Assembly (NCBI RefSeq): GCF_000178855.1
Contig: NZ_ADVG01000001.1
Coordinates: forward strand, 2,143,460-2,207,459
Length of the DNA: 64,000 bases
Source of the DNA: Ktedonobacter racemifer DSM 44963
GTDB lineage: Bacteria; Chloroflexota; Ktedonobacteria; Ktedonobacterales; Ktedonobacteraceae
Direction of reading: 5' to 3'
The notes under the pieces are model-generated. The model was not told the DNA's origin and did no database searches. It saw nothing but the letters and a program-made list of their open reading frames with translations. The first letter of the stretch is position 1; every line of letters begins with the position of its first letter. Both the position numbers and the translations under genes were made by a program. Below are positions 52,378-59,455 of the stretch, piece after piece.

Positions 52378-53276
52378 TAGCGCTCCTGAGCCTGGGCCTG
52401 GTAGCGAGTAATGATAAAACGTTGCTCCTGCTTGCGCACCGTGTCGATGCCCGCGCCAAAGTAGGCATAGGCCCACTGCTCAAGCCGGCGACACCCTTCC
52501 TGAAAGACCGCATCGGGAACGCGGCGCATACTTGACCAGTTGCGCTGCAAGATACCCTCCAGGACCTGGCGCGGCGTAATAGCCCGCTCCCATGTCAAGG
52601 CAATCCAGCGCACAGCCTGCCAGCCCAACTCGGCACAGGCATGTTGTAATTCGGTATCAGAAGGCTGGTAGAGTTCCTGCTCATCATAACCAAGCTCCGC
52701 AAGGATGCGCCGCCATTGGGCGCGTACCTCCTGAACATCTGAGGGGCCATGTTCGTCGCCGCAATGGAGAAACATACCGTCAGGTGTCGCTACGCGCCTG
52801 ACCTCCTGCAACACCTGGCGCCAATCATCCACCAGGTGCAACACATGAACCGCGATAATAACCTCGAAGGAGACCGCTGCAAAAGGCAGGTGATGGACGT
52901 CTGCAACAGCGATGCGCATATGAGCATCTGGCTCAGTGCGCTGGAAACGCTTCCCCCATGCCTGTTGCGGCTGACCCTGCTCGTCTGGCAGGTCTCCCCA
53001 GGCAAGCCGTTCTTCCTGCCAGTCTTCGGCCCGCAATTTATGCTCAAGCCGTGCTAGCATACGCTCAGAGATATCGATACCTGTGAGGTCACGTCCCAGG
53101 TTTGCCAGGGGGAGCGCGATACGCCCGGTTCCCACACCGATCTCCAGAAAGCGCGTCTGCGGACCCGCAGTGGACGCCTCGTCGAGGGCCTGAGCAATGC
53201 GTAACGCCACGTCGCGTGGATAGCCTCGCGTTGCATCATAAATAGATGCCAGCATGTCGAAATTAAAGGAAGACAT
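52377..53276 (-). CDS. Class I SAM-dependent methyltransferase
   Basis: A 299-residue methyltransferase. Motif I is FLEIGVGTGRIALPLA (about 42-57), motif II region LTGIDISERML, and AVSFEVIIAVHVLHLVDDWRQVL corresponds to motif III and IV of UbiE/type 11 enzymes. The C-terminal 110 residues are helical without a recognised domain. Substrate unknown. It is coupled to the P-loop kinase gene, which might suggest nucleic-acid or small-molecule modification, but this is speculative. Confidence 0.85.
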   Translation of the reverse strand: MSSFNFDMLASIYDATRGYPRDVALRIAQALDEASTAGPQTRFLEIGVGTGRIALPLANLGRDLTGIDISERMLARLEHKLRAEDWQEERLAWGDLPDEQGQPQQAWGKRFQRTEPDAHMRIAVADVHHLPFAAVSFEVIIAVHVLHLVDDWRQVLQEVRRVATPDGMFLHCGDEHGPSDVQEVRAQWRRILAELGYDEQELYQPSDTELQHACAELGWQAVRWIALTWERAITPRQVLEGILQRNWSSMRRVPDAVFQEGCRRLEQWAYAYFGAGIDTVRKQEQRFIITRYQAQAQER

Positions 53277-53312
53277 GATCCCAGCTCCTCAAATGATCTC
53301 TTGCTCTGACCA

Positions 53313-53388
53313 ACGCTGCTCAAGCACGCGTCTACATACATATGATGCCCCTTTATATATAGGCTATAGACACGTGCTTGAGCATCGT
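53313..53388. repeat. GACGCTGCT-family palindrome, decayed full copy
   Basis: The left arm from 53313 and the right arm 53367-53388 are similar to those at 29358-29425 but with several mismatches and a different loop. It sits between the methyltransferase and acyl-CoA dehydrogenase genes, near the 3' end of the latter. Confidence 0.65.
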
Positions 53389-53417
53389 CGTGCCACCACG
53401 GCTCCTTGCTCCTAAGC

Positions 53418-54572
53418 TTACGAATTTCGTTCGGACAATAAGGCACGCGCGATTACCAGGCGCTGGATCTGATTGGTACCCTCATAAATCTGGGTGATCT
53501 TGGCATCACGCAGCATGCGCTCCGCGGGATACTCCTTCATGTATCCATAGCCACCCAGAACCTGGATCGCGTCGTTTGTGACATCCATGGCTGCGTCCGA
53601 GGCAAACATCTTCGCCATGGAGGAGTACTTGCTAAACTGTTCATCGCCATCATCCACCAGTTCCGAGGCATGATAGACCAGCAGGCGCGCCGCCTCAACT
53701 TTGGTCGCCATATCCGCCAGCATAAACTGGATGCCCTGATTCTCAGCGATAGGCTTTTTGAACTGCACACGCTGCTTGGCATAGGCTACGGCCAGGTCCA
53801 GGGCCCCCTGCGCGATGCCAAGGGCCTGCGCACCAATACCGATGCGTGTGCGGTCCAGAGTACGCATGGCGATCTTGAAGCCTTCGCCTTCCCCTCCCAG
53901 CAGGTTCTCGACTGGAACCTCACAGTTCTCAAAGATCAGCTCAGCCGTCTGCGAACCCTTAATACCCATCTTATCTTCGATGCGCCCAACAGAGAAACCG
54001 GGGAAGTCTTTCTCGACGATAAAGGCACTGATGCCACGAGTACCGGCCTGAGGATCAGTAATCGCGAAGATGGTGTTGACCTGGGCCAGGCCACCATTGG
54101 TGATAAAGCGCTTAGAACCATTGAGGGTATACTTATCGCCCTTGCGCACGGCAAAGGTCTGCATCGCGGCGGCATCCGAGCCAGAGCCAGCCTCGGTCAA
54201 ACCAAAGGCCGCTAGCCACTCACCGCTTGCCAGCTGGGGAAAATATTTGCGCTTCTGTTCGTCATTGCCTGCCAGCAGAATCGGCATCGAGCCGAGTTGC
54301 TGGACCGCCAGGATCAGGCCAGTTGTGGCACAACAGCGCGAGAGTTCCTCAACCGCCATCGAGATCGCCAGTTCGCTGGCGCCAATGCCACCGTACTCTT
54401 CGGGGAAGGGCATCGCCAGGATATCGTGAGAGGCCAGTAGCTCCTTCATATCCCAGGGAAACTCGCCAGAGTGATCTATTTCAGCCGCCCGGGGCGCCAC
54501 ACGCTCCTGAGCGATCTCGCGAATTGCTTCAATCAGTGCCTTTTCGTCTTCACTGACATGAGACACAGCCAT
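53418..54572 (-). CDS. Acyl-CoA dehydrogenase
   Basis: A 384-residue FAD enzyme that makes the alpha-beta double bond of acyl-CoA and hands electrons to ETF. Landmarks are FPEEYGGIGASELAISMAVEELSRCCATTGLIL, FGLTEAGSGSDAAAM, NGSKRFITNGG, QVLGGYGYMKEYPAERMLRDAKITQIYEGTNQIQR with the catalytic Glu in YEGT, as in short/branched-chain forms. ATG at 54572 has AAAGGAG nine nt upstream; the frame continues to 54701 but without a site. It is 3.1 kb from the CorC-like gene and 5.3 kb from etfBA, so probably functionally linked to them. Confidence 0.93.
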   Translation of the reverse strand: MAVSHVSEDEKALIEAIREIAQERVAPRAAEIDHSGEFPWDMKELLASHDILAMPFPEEYGGIGASELAISMAVEELSRCCATTGLILAVQQLGSMPILLAGNDEQKRKYFPQLASGEWLAAFGLTEAGSGSDAAAMQTFAVRKGDKYTLNGSKRFITNGGLAQVNTIFAITDPQAGTRGISAFIVEKDFPGFSVGRIEDKMGIKGSQTAELIFENCEVPVENLLGGEGEGFKIAMRTLDRTRIGIGAQALGIAQGALDLAVAYAKQRVQFKKPIAENQGIQFMLADMATKVEAARLLVYHASELVDDGDEQFSKYSSMAKMFASDAAMDVTNDAIQVLGGYGYMKEYPAERMLRDAKITQIYEGTNQIQRLVIARALLSERNS

Positions 54573-54757
54573 GACAGAGTACTCCTTTGTGCAAAATAGA
54601 GACAATAGTTCGCTATTAGCGAGTATATCACATGCGATTTCATCGGTTTGGGAATCGGCAAGAGCATAAATAAAGTACGTCGCAAGTCCTTTCTGTACCA
54701 CTGCCGGATGGAGCTAACACTACTTATCCATCCAGCAACCTCTTACTACCTACAGAG

Positions 54758-54964
54758 CTAATCATCTCGTTTTTGATCACTTTGCTGTTGTTCCAGCCTT
54801 CTGATGTATTCCTCTATAGCTTCACGACGAAACCGCCATCTTCCACCGATTTTGAAACCAGGGAGTTCACCTCTATTAGCAAGTCGCTTCACTGTTTGCT
54901 CATTGAGCTTTAAAAGCTTTGCCACTTCATCAGCATCAAGAATATCGTCGATCATGAGTAACAT
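54758..54964 (-). CDS. Excisionase-type helix-turn-helix protein
   Basis: A 68-residue DNA-binding protein of the MerR/excisionase HTH_17 type: ILDADEVAKLLKLNEQTVKRLANRGELPGFKIGGRWRFRREAIEEYI covers nearly the whole protein. AAAGGAGG stands five bases before ATG at 54964. Such single-domain proteins occur as recombination directionality factors or simple regulators. No integrase is near it, so function is open. It is upstream of a stretch with no clear gene. Confidence 0.78.
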   Translation of the reverse strand: MLLMIDDILDADEVAKLLKLNEQTVKRLANRGELPGFKIGGRWRFRREAIEEYIRRLEQQQSDQKRDD

Positions 54965-55421
54965 GCATGCCTCCTTTCACCAATCTGCTAGCAAATAGTA
55001 CCATAGGCAAGCAATTTTCGGCAAATGATATCAAAAACGACCAGCAAATATTGACAAATATTACTTTGTCATATATACTCACAGATATCAAGGGTGAAAG
55101 GTAGTGTGAGCTTGTATCTCGTACGGAGAGCAATGCCCCGTTGCTTGTCCAGAAGTCGTTGTCTCTCTGGATACTGAACCACCTTGAATTCCGCGATGGC
55201 TACGAGCGGAACTACTTCACTGAAGAGGGTGAGGAAGATGTGGCTACCCTTCGAACTAGTGCGGGCACGATGGAAGCACAATGATGTGGTGAAAGCGTTC
55301 CGAGAACGGATACGCATCTGCCGTGAACAGCACAAGTGCTTTGACGAAGCACAACAGTTGCCCTTGTGTTAGTCGCAAGATTTGAACGTCAAGGCAGAGC
55401 AGGAAACAGTGCAAGGCGCAG
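54965..55421. other. Gene-poor region before the fourth tnpB
   Basis: 457 nt. On the plus strand about 55 codons (near 55105-55280, reading ...LLVQKSLSLWILNHLEFRDG then YERNYFTEEGEEDVATL) look protein-like but have no start, no ribosome site and end in a stop, so this may be the remnant of an unknown gene. The left end of the tnpB element is presumably here and was not defined. Confidence 0.3.
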
Positions 55422-56672
55422 GTGAAGAGTGTGCAGCTAGTTGAGCAACATTGCATTAGCAAAATTGATCCAAGTTACGAGATTATCGATGAAGCGGCCT
55501 TCAAGTCCAAGAACTTGTACAATGCTGCCAATTACGAATATCGACAAGCCTTCTTTCATGAAGGCACATATCTCAACTACAGCGAAGTGCAAAAGCGCAT
55601 GCAGTTGCATGAAGCGTACAAAGCTCTGCCTGCAAAGGTGAGTCAACAAATTCTGATGGTGTTAGATAGCAACTGGAAGGGCTTCAAGGAAGGATTAAAA
55701 GCCTACTACGAAGCCCCTTCCAAGTTCCGGGAACGCCCACACCCACCCAAGTACAAGCACAAAACGGAAGGGCGGAACATTCTTATCTACACGATCCAGG
55801 CGATTAGCCGAGGCAAAAATGGCTTGAAACGTGGGCTTATCAAACCATCTATGCTTCCCGTCGAGATACAAACCAAGCAAAAGGACATCCATCAAGTTCG
55901 CATTATCCCCCGCAACGGCTATTACGTCGTTGAAGTCGTCTACAGCAAGAAACCCGTTCAGAAGCACGTTGATCCTTCTTTTTGCGTCGCCATTGATCTT
56001 GGTGTGACGAATTTAGTGGCGATAACTTCAAACCGAGAGAGTTTTATACCTCAACTGGTTAACGGTCGGAAGCTAAAGAGCATCAATCAATGGTACAACA
56101 AGCGCATGAAAGAACTGAAACTGTGTCTTCCCAAAGAAGAGCGAGACCGTACTACGAAGCAGATGGAGCGGATTACCAACCATCGAAACCGACAAGTCAA
56201 TCATTACCTGCATGCTGCCAGTAAGCGCATTATTGATTTTCTGGTGAAAGAGGGAGTGGGTACGATCATTGCTGGTAAGAACCTGTTCTGGAAGCAAGAA
56301 GTCGATATGGGCAGAAGAAACAATCAAAACTTTGTTCAGATCCCACATGCACGCTTCATTGACATGCTGACGTACAAAGCGGAGTTAGTAGGCATCCAAC
56401 TGGAGATACAGGAAGAGAGTTACACCAGTAAAGCAAGCTTCCTTGACCTTGATCCTATCCCAACCTACAAACCCAATGACGAGACGGAATATACCTTTAG
56501 CGGGAAGCGGATTGGACGGAGAAACCGTTTGTATTGTACAAAAGATAGGAATATTATTTGTGCCGATGTGAACGGTTCCTACAACATTCTACGGAAAAGT
56601 AGACCTGATGCGTTTGCAAAGGGAGTAGCGGCCTATGTAGTTCAGCCTTCACGGTTAGCAATAACCGTGTAA
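55422..56672 (+). CDS. tnpB: TnpB, IS1341-like
   Basis: A 416-residue TnpB. RuvC-I Asp is in VAIDLGVTNLVAITSN. The RuvC-II region reads IIAGKNLFWKQEVDMGRRNNQNFV, which lacks the standard Glu and may use another acidic residue (e.g. the Glu of KQEV). The zinc finger is absent: ESYTSKASFLDLD has no CxxC pair; the RuvC-III Asp is in ICADVNGSYNILRK. This is a known divergent TnpB branch as I recall it. GTG at 55422 follows AAGGCGCA. The right end hairpin (CACGGTTA...TAACCGTG) overlaps the stop. No tnpA nearby. Confidence 0.84.
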   Translation: MKSVQLVEQHCISKIDPSYEIIDEAAFKSKNLYNAANYEYRQAFFHEGTYLNYSEVQKRMQLHEAYKALPAKVSQQILMVLDSNWKGFKEGLKAYYEAPSKFRERPHPPKYKHKTEGRNILIYTIQAISRGKNGLKRGLIKPSMLPVEIQTKQKDIHQVRIIPRNGYYVVEVVYSKKPVQKHVDPSFCVAIDLGVTNLVAITSNRESFIPQLVNGRKLKSINQWYNKRMKELKLCLPKEERDRTTKQMERITNHRNRQVNHYLHAASKRIIDFLVKEGVGTIIAGKNLFWKQEVDMGRRNNQNFVQIPHARFIDMLTYKAELVGIQLEIQEESYTSKASFLDLDPIPTYKPNDETEYTFSGKRIGRRNRLYCTKDRNIICADVNGSYNILRKSRPDAFAKGVAAYVVQPSRLAITV

Positions 56673-56739
56673 ATCAAACGAAAGATGTGGCGTCCAGAGA
56701 TGTCCACGTTTTTTGGAACTATATCACAAGAAAGGGACA

Positions 56740-56811
56740 CTTTTGTAAGGAACGAACGGGCAGATGGGTCGACTTACGCCGACCCATCTGCCCGTTCGTT
56801 CCTTGCAAAAG
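56740..56811. repeat. Long palindrome downstream of the fourth tnpB (element 9, no header)
   Basis: Arms 56740-56771 and 56780-56811 are complementary over 32 positions with one G-T mismatch; the loop is 8 nt, longer than in the other palindromes. No header adjoins. It lies 68 nt after the tnpB stop. Confidence 0.72.
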
Positions 56812-57018
56812 GAGAGGCGCATCCAGAGGAGAGACGGGAATAAAGGCCTCCACTCATATGTTTAAAAGAACAAATACATACATCACAAATATCATCTTTT
56901 CAGCAACAACAAATTTAGAGTATAATATAAGCTATGGATAGAGAATAAATAATTTCAGGGCGCTGAGGCGTCCTATTGAGCTTGCGTCTTAATACTAGGC
57001 AAAGCTCAATCAGCATGA

Positions 57019-57024
57019 TATAAT
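57019..57024 (+). promoter_or_regulatory. -10 box for nusA
   Basis: TATAAT with no clear -35. If used, the RNA would start near 57031 and include the hairpin at 57052-57075 before the nusA start. Confidence 0.4.
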
Positions 57025-57051
57025 ACAGACAGAACTGAGATTTTTTTTGCG

Positions 57052-57075
57052 AAAAGTGGGCATTTTCCCCACTTT
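57052..57075 (+). promoter_or_regulatory. Attenuator-like hairpin in the nusA leader
   Basis: AAAAGTGGG pairs with CCCACTTTT around a 6-nt loop; the 3' arm ends in T-rich sequence. NusA controls its own operon in other bacteria by acting on early terminators, so this is a plausible control point. Confidence 0.4.
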
Positions 57076-57156
57076 TCTGTCTGCTAGAGACGTTTTCTTT
57101 TGCACACATAAAATTGAGTTGAGTGTAACTGGGCACCAGCGGGAGGAGCAAGGCAT

Positions 57157-58281
57157 ATGAGGAGCGAATTTCAGGCGGCTATCGCACAATTAATTGCCGA
57201 GAAGGGACTACCCCGCGAAGTGGTAATGGAAACCGTAGCGAACGCCCTCCTCGCAGCATATCGTAAAAGCTTCGGTGGTGGTGAGAATGTACGCATCGAG
57301 GTTGACAAGAATGGCGAAGTCCATGTGTGGGCATCGAAGCGTGTTGTGGCCCAGGTAAATGATTCTAACGAGGAGATCTCTCTGGCGGAGGCACAGCGTC
57401 TCGTTCCAAATGCGGCCCTCGGACAATTGCTCGACGTAGATTCTTCGTTCATCTTTTCGCGCATCCCCACGCAGACCGCTAAACAGGTCATTCTTCAGCG
57501 CATCCGCGAAGCAGAACATGAGCACCTCTATGAACAGGTGAAGGGCTGGGTAGGCGAGATTCGCCTGGGTACCCTGATCCGCGAGGAACAGCGAGGCTGG
57601 GTAGTCGACTTCGACCTGGATAAAGTTGATAAAGTCGAAGGCTTGATGCCCATCTCGGAGACCATTCCCGGCGAGCACTACCGCATGAAGCAACGCTTGC
57701 GCCTCTACATCTATGATGTACGCCGCATACAGGGCAGGATGCTCCAGATCCTGGTCTCGCGTACCCATCGCGACCTGGTGCGTCGTCTCTTCGAGAATGA
57801 AGTGCCTGAAATCTACGACGGGTCCGTGGAGATCAAAGCCATCACGCGCGAGCCAGGCAGCCGAGCAAAAGTCGCTGTCTACGCACGCCAGGAGGGCCTC
57901 GATCCCATTGGCTCCTGCGTCGGCGTACGCGGACAACGCATCAGCAATATCGTACGTGAACTCAATGATGAGAAGATTGACATTATCCAGTGGAGTCCGG
58001 ACACAGCCTCATTTGTGGCGAACGCGTTGAGTCCGGTGAAGCCACTGAAAGTTGAGTTACGCGACTCAGATCATACCGCGATTGTTACAGTGCCTGAGCG
58101 CCAACTCTCGCTGGCAATTGGTAAAGATGGGCAGAATGCCCGCCTGGCGGCAAAGCTCACCGGCTGGCGCGTTGATGTCGTCAAACCCGTAGAAGGTGAA
58201 ATCTACGAAGAGCCAGAAGAACAGATCACCAGCGTCTCACGCCATGAGCGCTCGGGACGCCGTTCACGTGGGAACAGGTAA
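57157..58281 (+). CDS. nusA: Transcription termination/antitermination factor NusA
   Basis: A 374-residue RNA polymerase-binding factor. N-terminal domain [40 protein letters not shown] (residues 1-110 with the rest of that domain), S1 domain (about 130-200, [17 protein letters not shown]), KH1 (about 205-280) and KH2 (about 285-350, ending [23 protein letters not shown]). It has no C-terminal acidic repeats, the usual short form. GGAGGAG lies 12 nt before ATG. It heads the nusA-ylxR-infB-rbfA-nrnA-truB cluster. Confidence 0.96.
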   Translation: MRSEFQAAIAQLIAEKGLPREVVMETVANALLAAYRKSFGGGENVRIEVDKNGEVHVWASKRVVAQVNDSNEEISLAEAQRLVPNAALGQLLDVDSSFIFSRIPTQTAKQVILQRIREAEHEHLYEQVKGWVGEIRLGTLIREEQRGWVVDFDLDKVDKVEGLMPISETIPGEHYRMKQRLRLYIYDVRRIQGRMLQILVSRTHRDLVRRLFENEVPEIYDGSVEIKAITREPGSRAKVAVYARQEGLDPIGSCVGVRGQRISNIVRELNDEKIDIIQWSPDTASFVANALSPVKPLKVELRDSDHTAIVTVPERQLSLAIGKDGQNARLAAKLTGWRVDVVKPVEGEIYEEPEEQITSVSRHERSGRRSRGNR

Positions 58282-58300
58282 GTGCCTATTAGGAAACCTG

Positions 58301-58366
58301 AGCGCTTGCTGTACCACCTTCAGGTGGTCCCCGCATGGGGGCGAAGCGCTAGCCATAGCAGTGGCT
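58301..58366 (+). ncRNA. Candidate three-way-junction RNA between nusA and ylxR
   Basis: AGCGCTT (58301-58307) pairs with AAGCGCT (58344-58350), enclosing two exact hairpins: ACCACC-TTCA-GGTGGT (58313-58328) and CCCC-GCAT-GGGG (58329-58340). A fourth hairpin, AGCCA/TGGCT (58351-58366), follows immediately. No known RNA family was recognised. Confidence 0.45.
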
Positions 58367-58442
58367 CCGCGCCCTCAAATGGGGGTTGGTTTTCACATAA
58401 GAAGCAGGTCGTATACTAAAGAAGGAGGTACACAATCATCGT

Positions 58443-58799
58443 ATGACAAAGGCCAAACAACAGAAACCACAAAAGCATATCCCTTTGCGTACGTGTGTCT
58501 CCTGCCACGAGAATAAATCGAAGCGGGAGCTGCTCAGGGTGGTACGCACACCTGACGGGCATGTCTCCGTCGATGCAACCGGCAAGAAGTCGGGACGCGG
58601 AGCCTATCTCTGCGCACGCCTCTCTTGCTGGAAACAGGCGATCAAAAGCAAGCGACTCGAACAGGTTTTGAAGATTGATGCCATCCCGCAGGAAGATCTG
58701 GCCGGCCTCGAAGCGTTTATCGCCACGCTGCCAGAAGATCTACCAGTAAGCGTACCGGCACAGGCGACACGCAAAAAGGTTGCAGAACCCAAAGCGTGA
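58443..58799 (+). CDS. ylxR: YlxR-family RNA-binding protein (RnpM)
   Basis: A 118-residue protein of the YlxR/DUF448 family: PLRTCVSCHENKSKRELLRVVRTPDG...VDATGKKSGRGAYLCARLSCWKQAIKSKRLEQVLK covers the family's CxxC...GRGAYxC pattern. In Bacillus the homologue binds RNase P RNA and modulates RNase P. The C-terminal tail is Ala/Pro-rich. AAGGAGG is about 15 nt upstream, a little far. It sits in the standard place between nusA and infB, but with a 161-nt structured gap ahead and a long gap behind; the L7Ae-type gene often found here is missing. Confidence 0.9.
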   Translation: MTKAKQQKPQKHIPLRTCVSCHENKSKRELLRVVRTPDGHVSVDATGKKSGRGAYLCARLSCWKQAIKSKRLEQVLKIDAIPQEDLAGLEAFIATLPEDLPVSVPAQATRKKVAEPKA

Positions 58800-58962
58800 T
58801 ACGTCTGTATAGGAAGCGAGCGGTGAGTCAGGATACTTTTCTTCTACATTTGTCGATAGACAAGTGAGAAGGATGCAAAAAGTTTTTCTCACTACCCTCT
58901 TTTCCACATATCAAGCATCTCTATACATAGGCCTCAAGAAGTCCTGTAGAGGTGCCTGGCAT

Positions 58963-58991
58963 TTGCAAGGATCTGTAGAGTAGGCTATACT
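58963..58991 (+). promoter_or_regulatory. Promoter of infB leader
   Basis: TTGCAA (58963-58968) and TATACT (58986-58991) are exactly 17 nt apart. Transcription from about 58998 would give a leader of about 460 nt before the infB start. Confidence 0.6.
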
Positions 58992-59206
58992 AGAGCAGTT
59001 GAATTTCGACAACAAGCTGTTTTGTACATCATATGAAACAGCATATGCTTGCGCTTGTAAATTTTTACTCTTTTCGCCTTTACTCTTATCGTCCCTCTCA
59101 ATGCCGCTAACGGCAGAAAGAGGGTTTCAATACGAACATCCGACCAGGTCGGTGGCCGGATGGGGATTAAACAATGTGTTGTTTTATCTCTACTCTTAAT
59201 AGAGAC

Positions 59207-59218
59207 ACAGCCCCTCGT
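59207..59218 (+). promoter_or_regulatory. Candidate antiterminator segment of the infB leader
   Basis: ACAGCCCCTCGT can pair with ACGAGGGTCTGT (59333-59344) at 11 of 12 positions. The latter contains most of the 5' arm of the leader terminator, so the two structures would exclude each other. Confidence 0.4.
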
Positions 59219-59337
59219 CTACAGGGCAGTTGTAACAGTGAATGTTTGCGGAGCGAAATAGCTATGATTAAATAAGCATAGCCTCTCTAAACGTTAGAGA
59301 GCGCGGACTGAAACATGCCTGGCACTGCACCAACGAG

Positions 59338-59390
59338 GGTCTGTCACCCACTTCTCGACACATTCCAGGGAAGGGCGACAGACCTTTTTT
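59338..59390 (+). terminator. Intrinsic terminator inside the infB leader
   Basis: GGTCTGTC (59338-59345) pairs with GACAGACC (59377-59384), CCC/GGG adds inner pairs after one mismatch, and T6 follows (59385-59390). It lies 66 nt upstream of the infB start, in front of the gene it would shut off. Confidence 0.75.
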
Positions 59391-59455
59391 ATGGCTGTGA
59401 AGAGAGATTTCCAGCGTCTTTGGACGCATCAGATGACAGAAAGGGAGTCTTCTTC

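Larger units (their letters stand above)
56673..57156. other. Intergenic region and leader upstream of nusA
   Basis: 484 nt with no gene. It holds the long palindrome (56740-56811), TATAAT boxes at 56921-56926 and 57019-57024, and a hairpin AAAAGTGGG/CCCACTTTT (57052-57075) in the nusA leader preceded by T8. rimP, usually just upstream of nusA, is absent. Confidence 0.5.
58800..59455. other. 656-nt gap ahead of infB containing its leader
   Basis: No protein gene. It contains a promoter (58963-58991), several hairpins (for example GCCGCTAACGGC near 59103, CATCCG/CGGATG near 59138-59164, and CTCTCTAAACGTTAGAGAG at 59283-59301), and the intrinsic terminator 59338-59390. The frame open from 59315 only reads through the terminator. 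Confidence 0.6.

Noticed and set aside
54758..54964. Excisionase-like gene as sign of an integrated prophage or ICE
   Set aside because: No integrase, attachment repeats or phage genes nearby.
59120..59140. A GTTTCAATAC stretch that resembles part of a CRISPR repeat
   Set aside because: It occurs only once here, with no spacer-repeat spacing and no cas gene in the window.
59315..59455. N-terminal extension of infB from the upstream in-frame ATG
   Set aside because: It would translate an intrinsic terminator, whereas ATG at 59456 has a good ribosome site and the leader lacks one.
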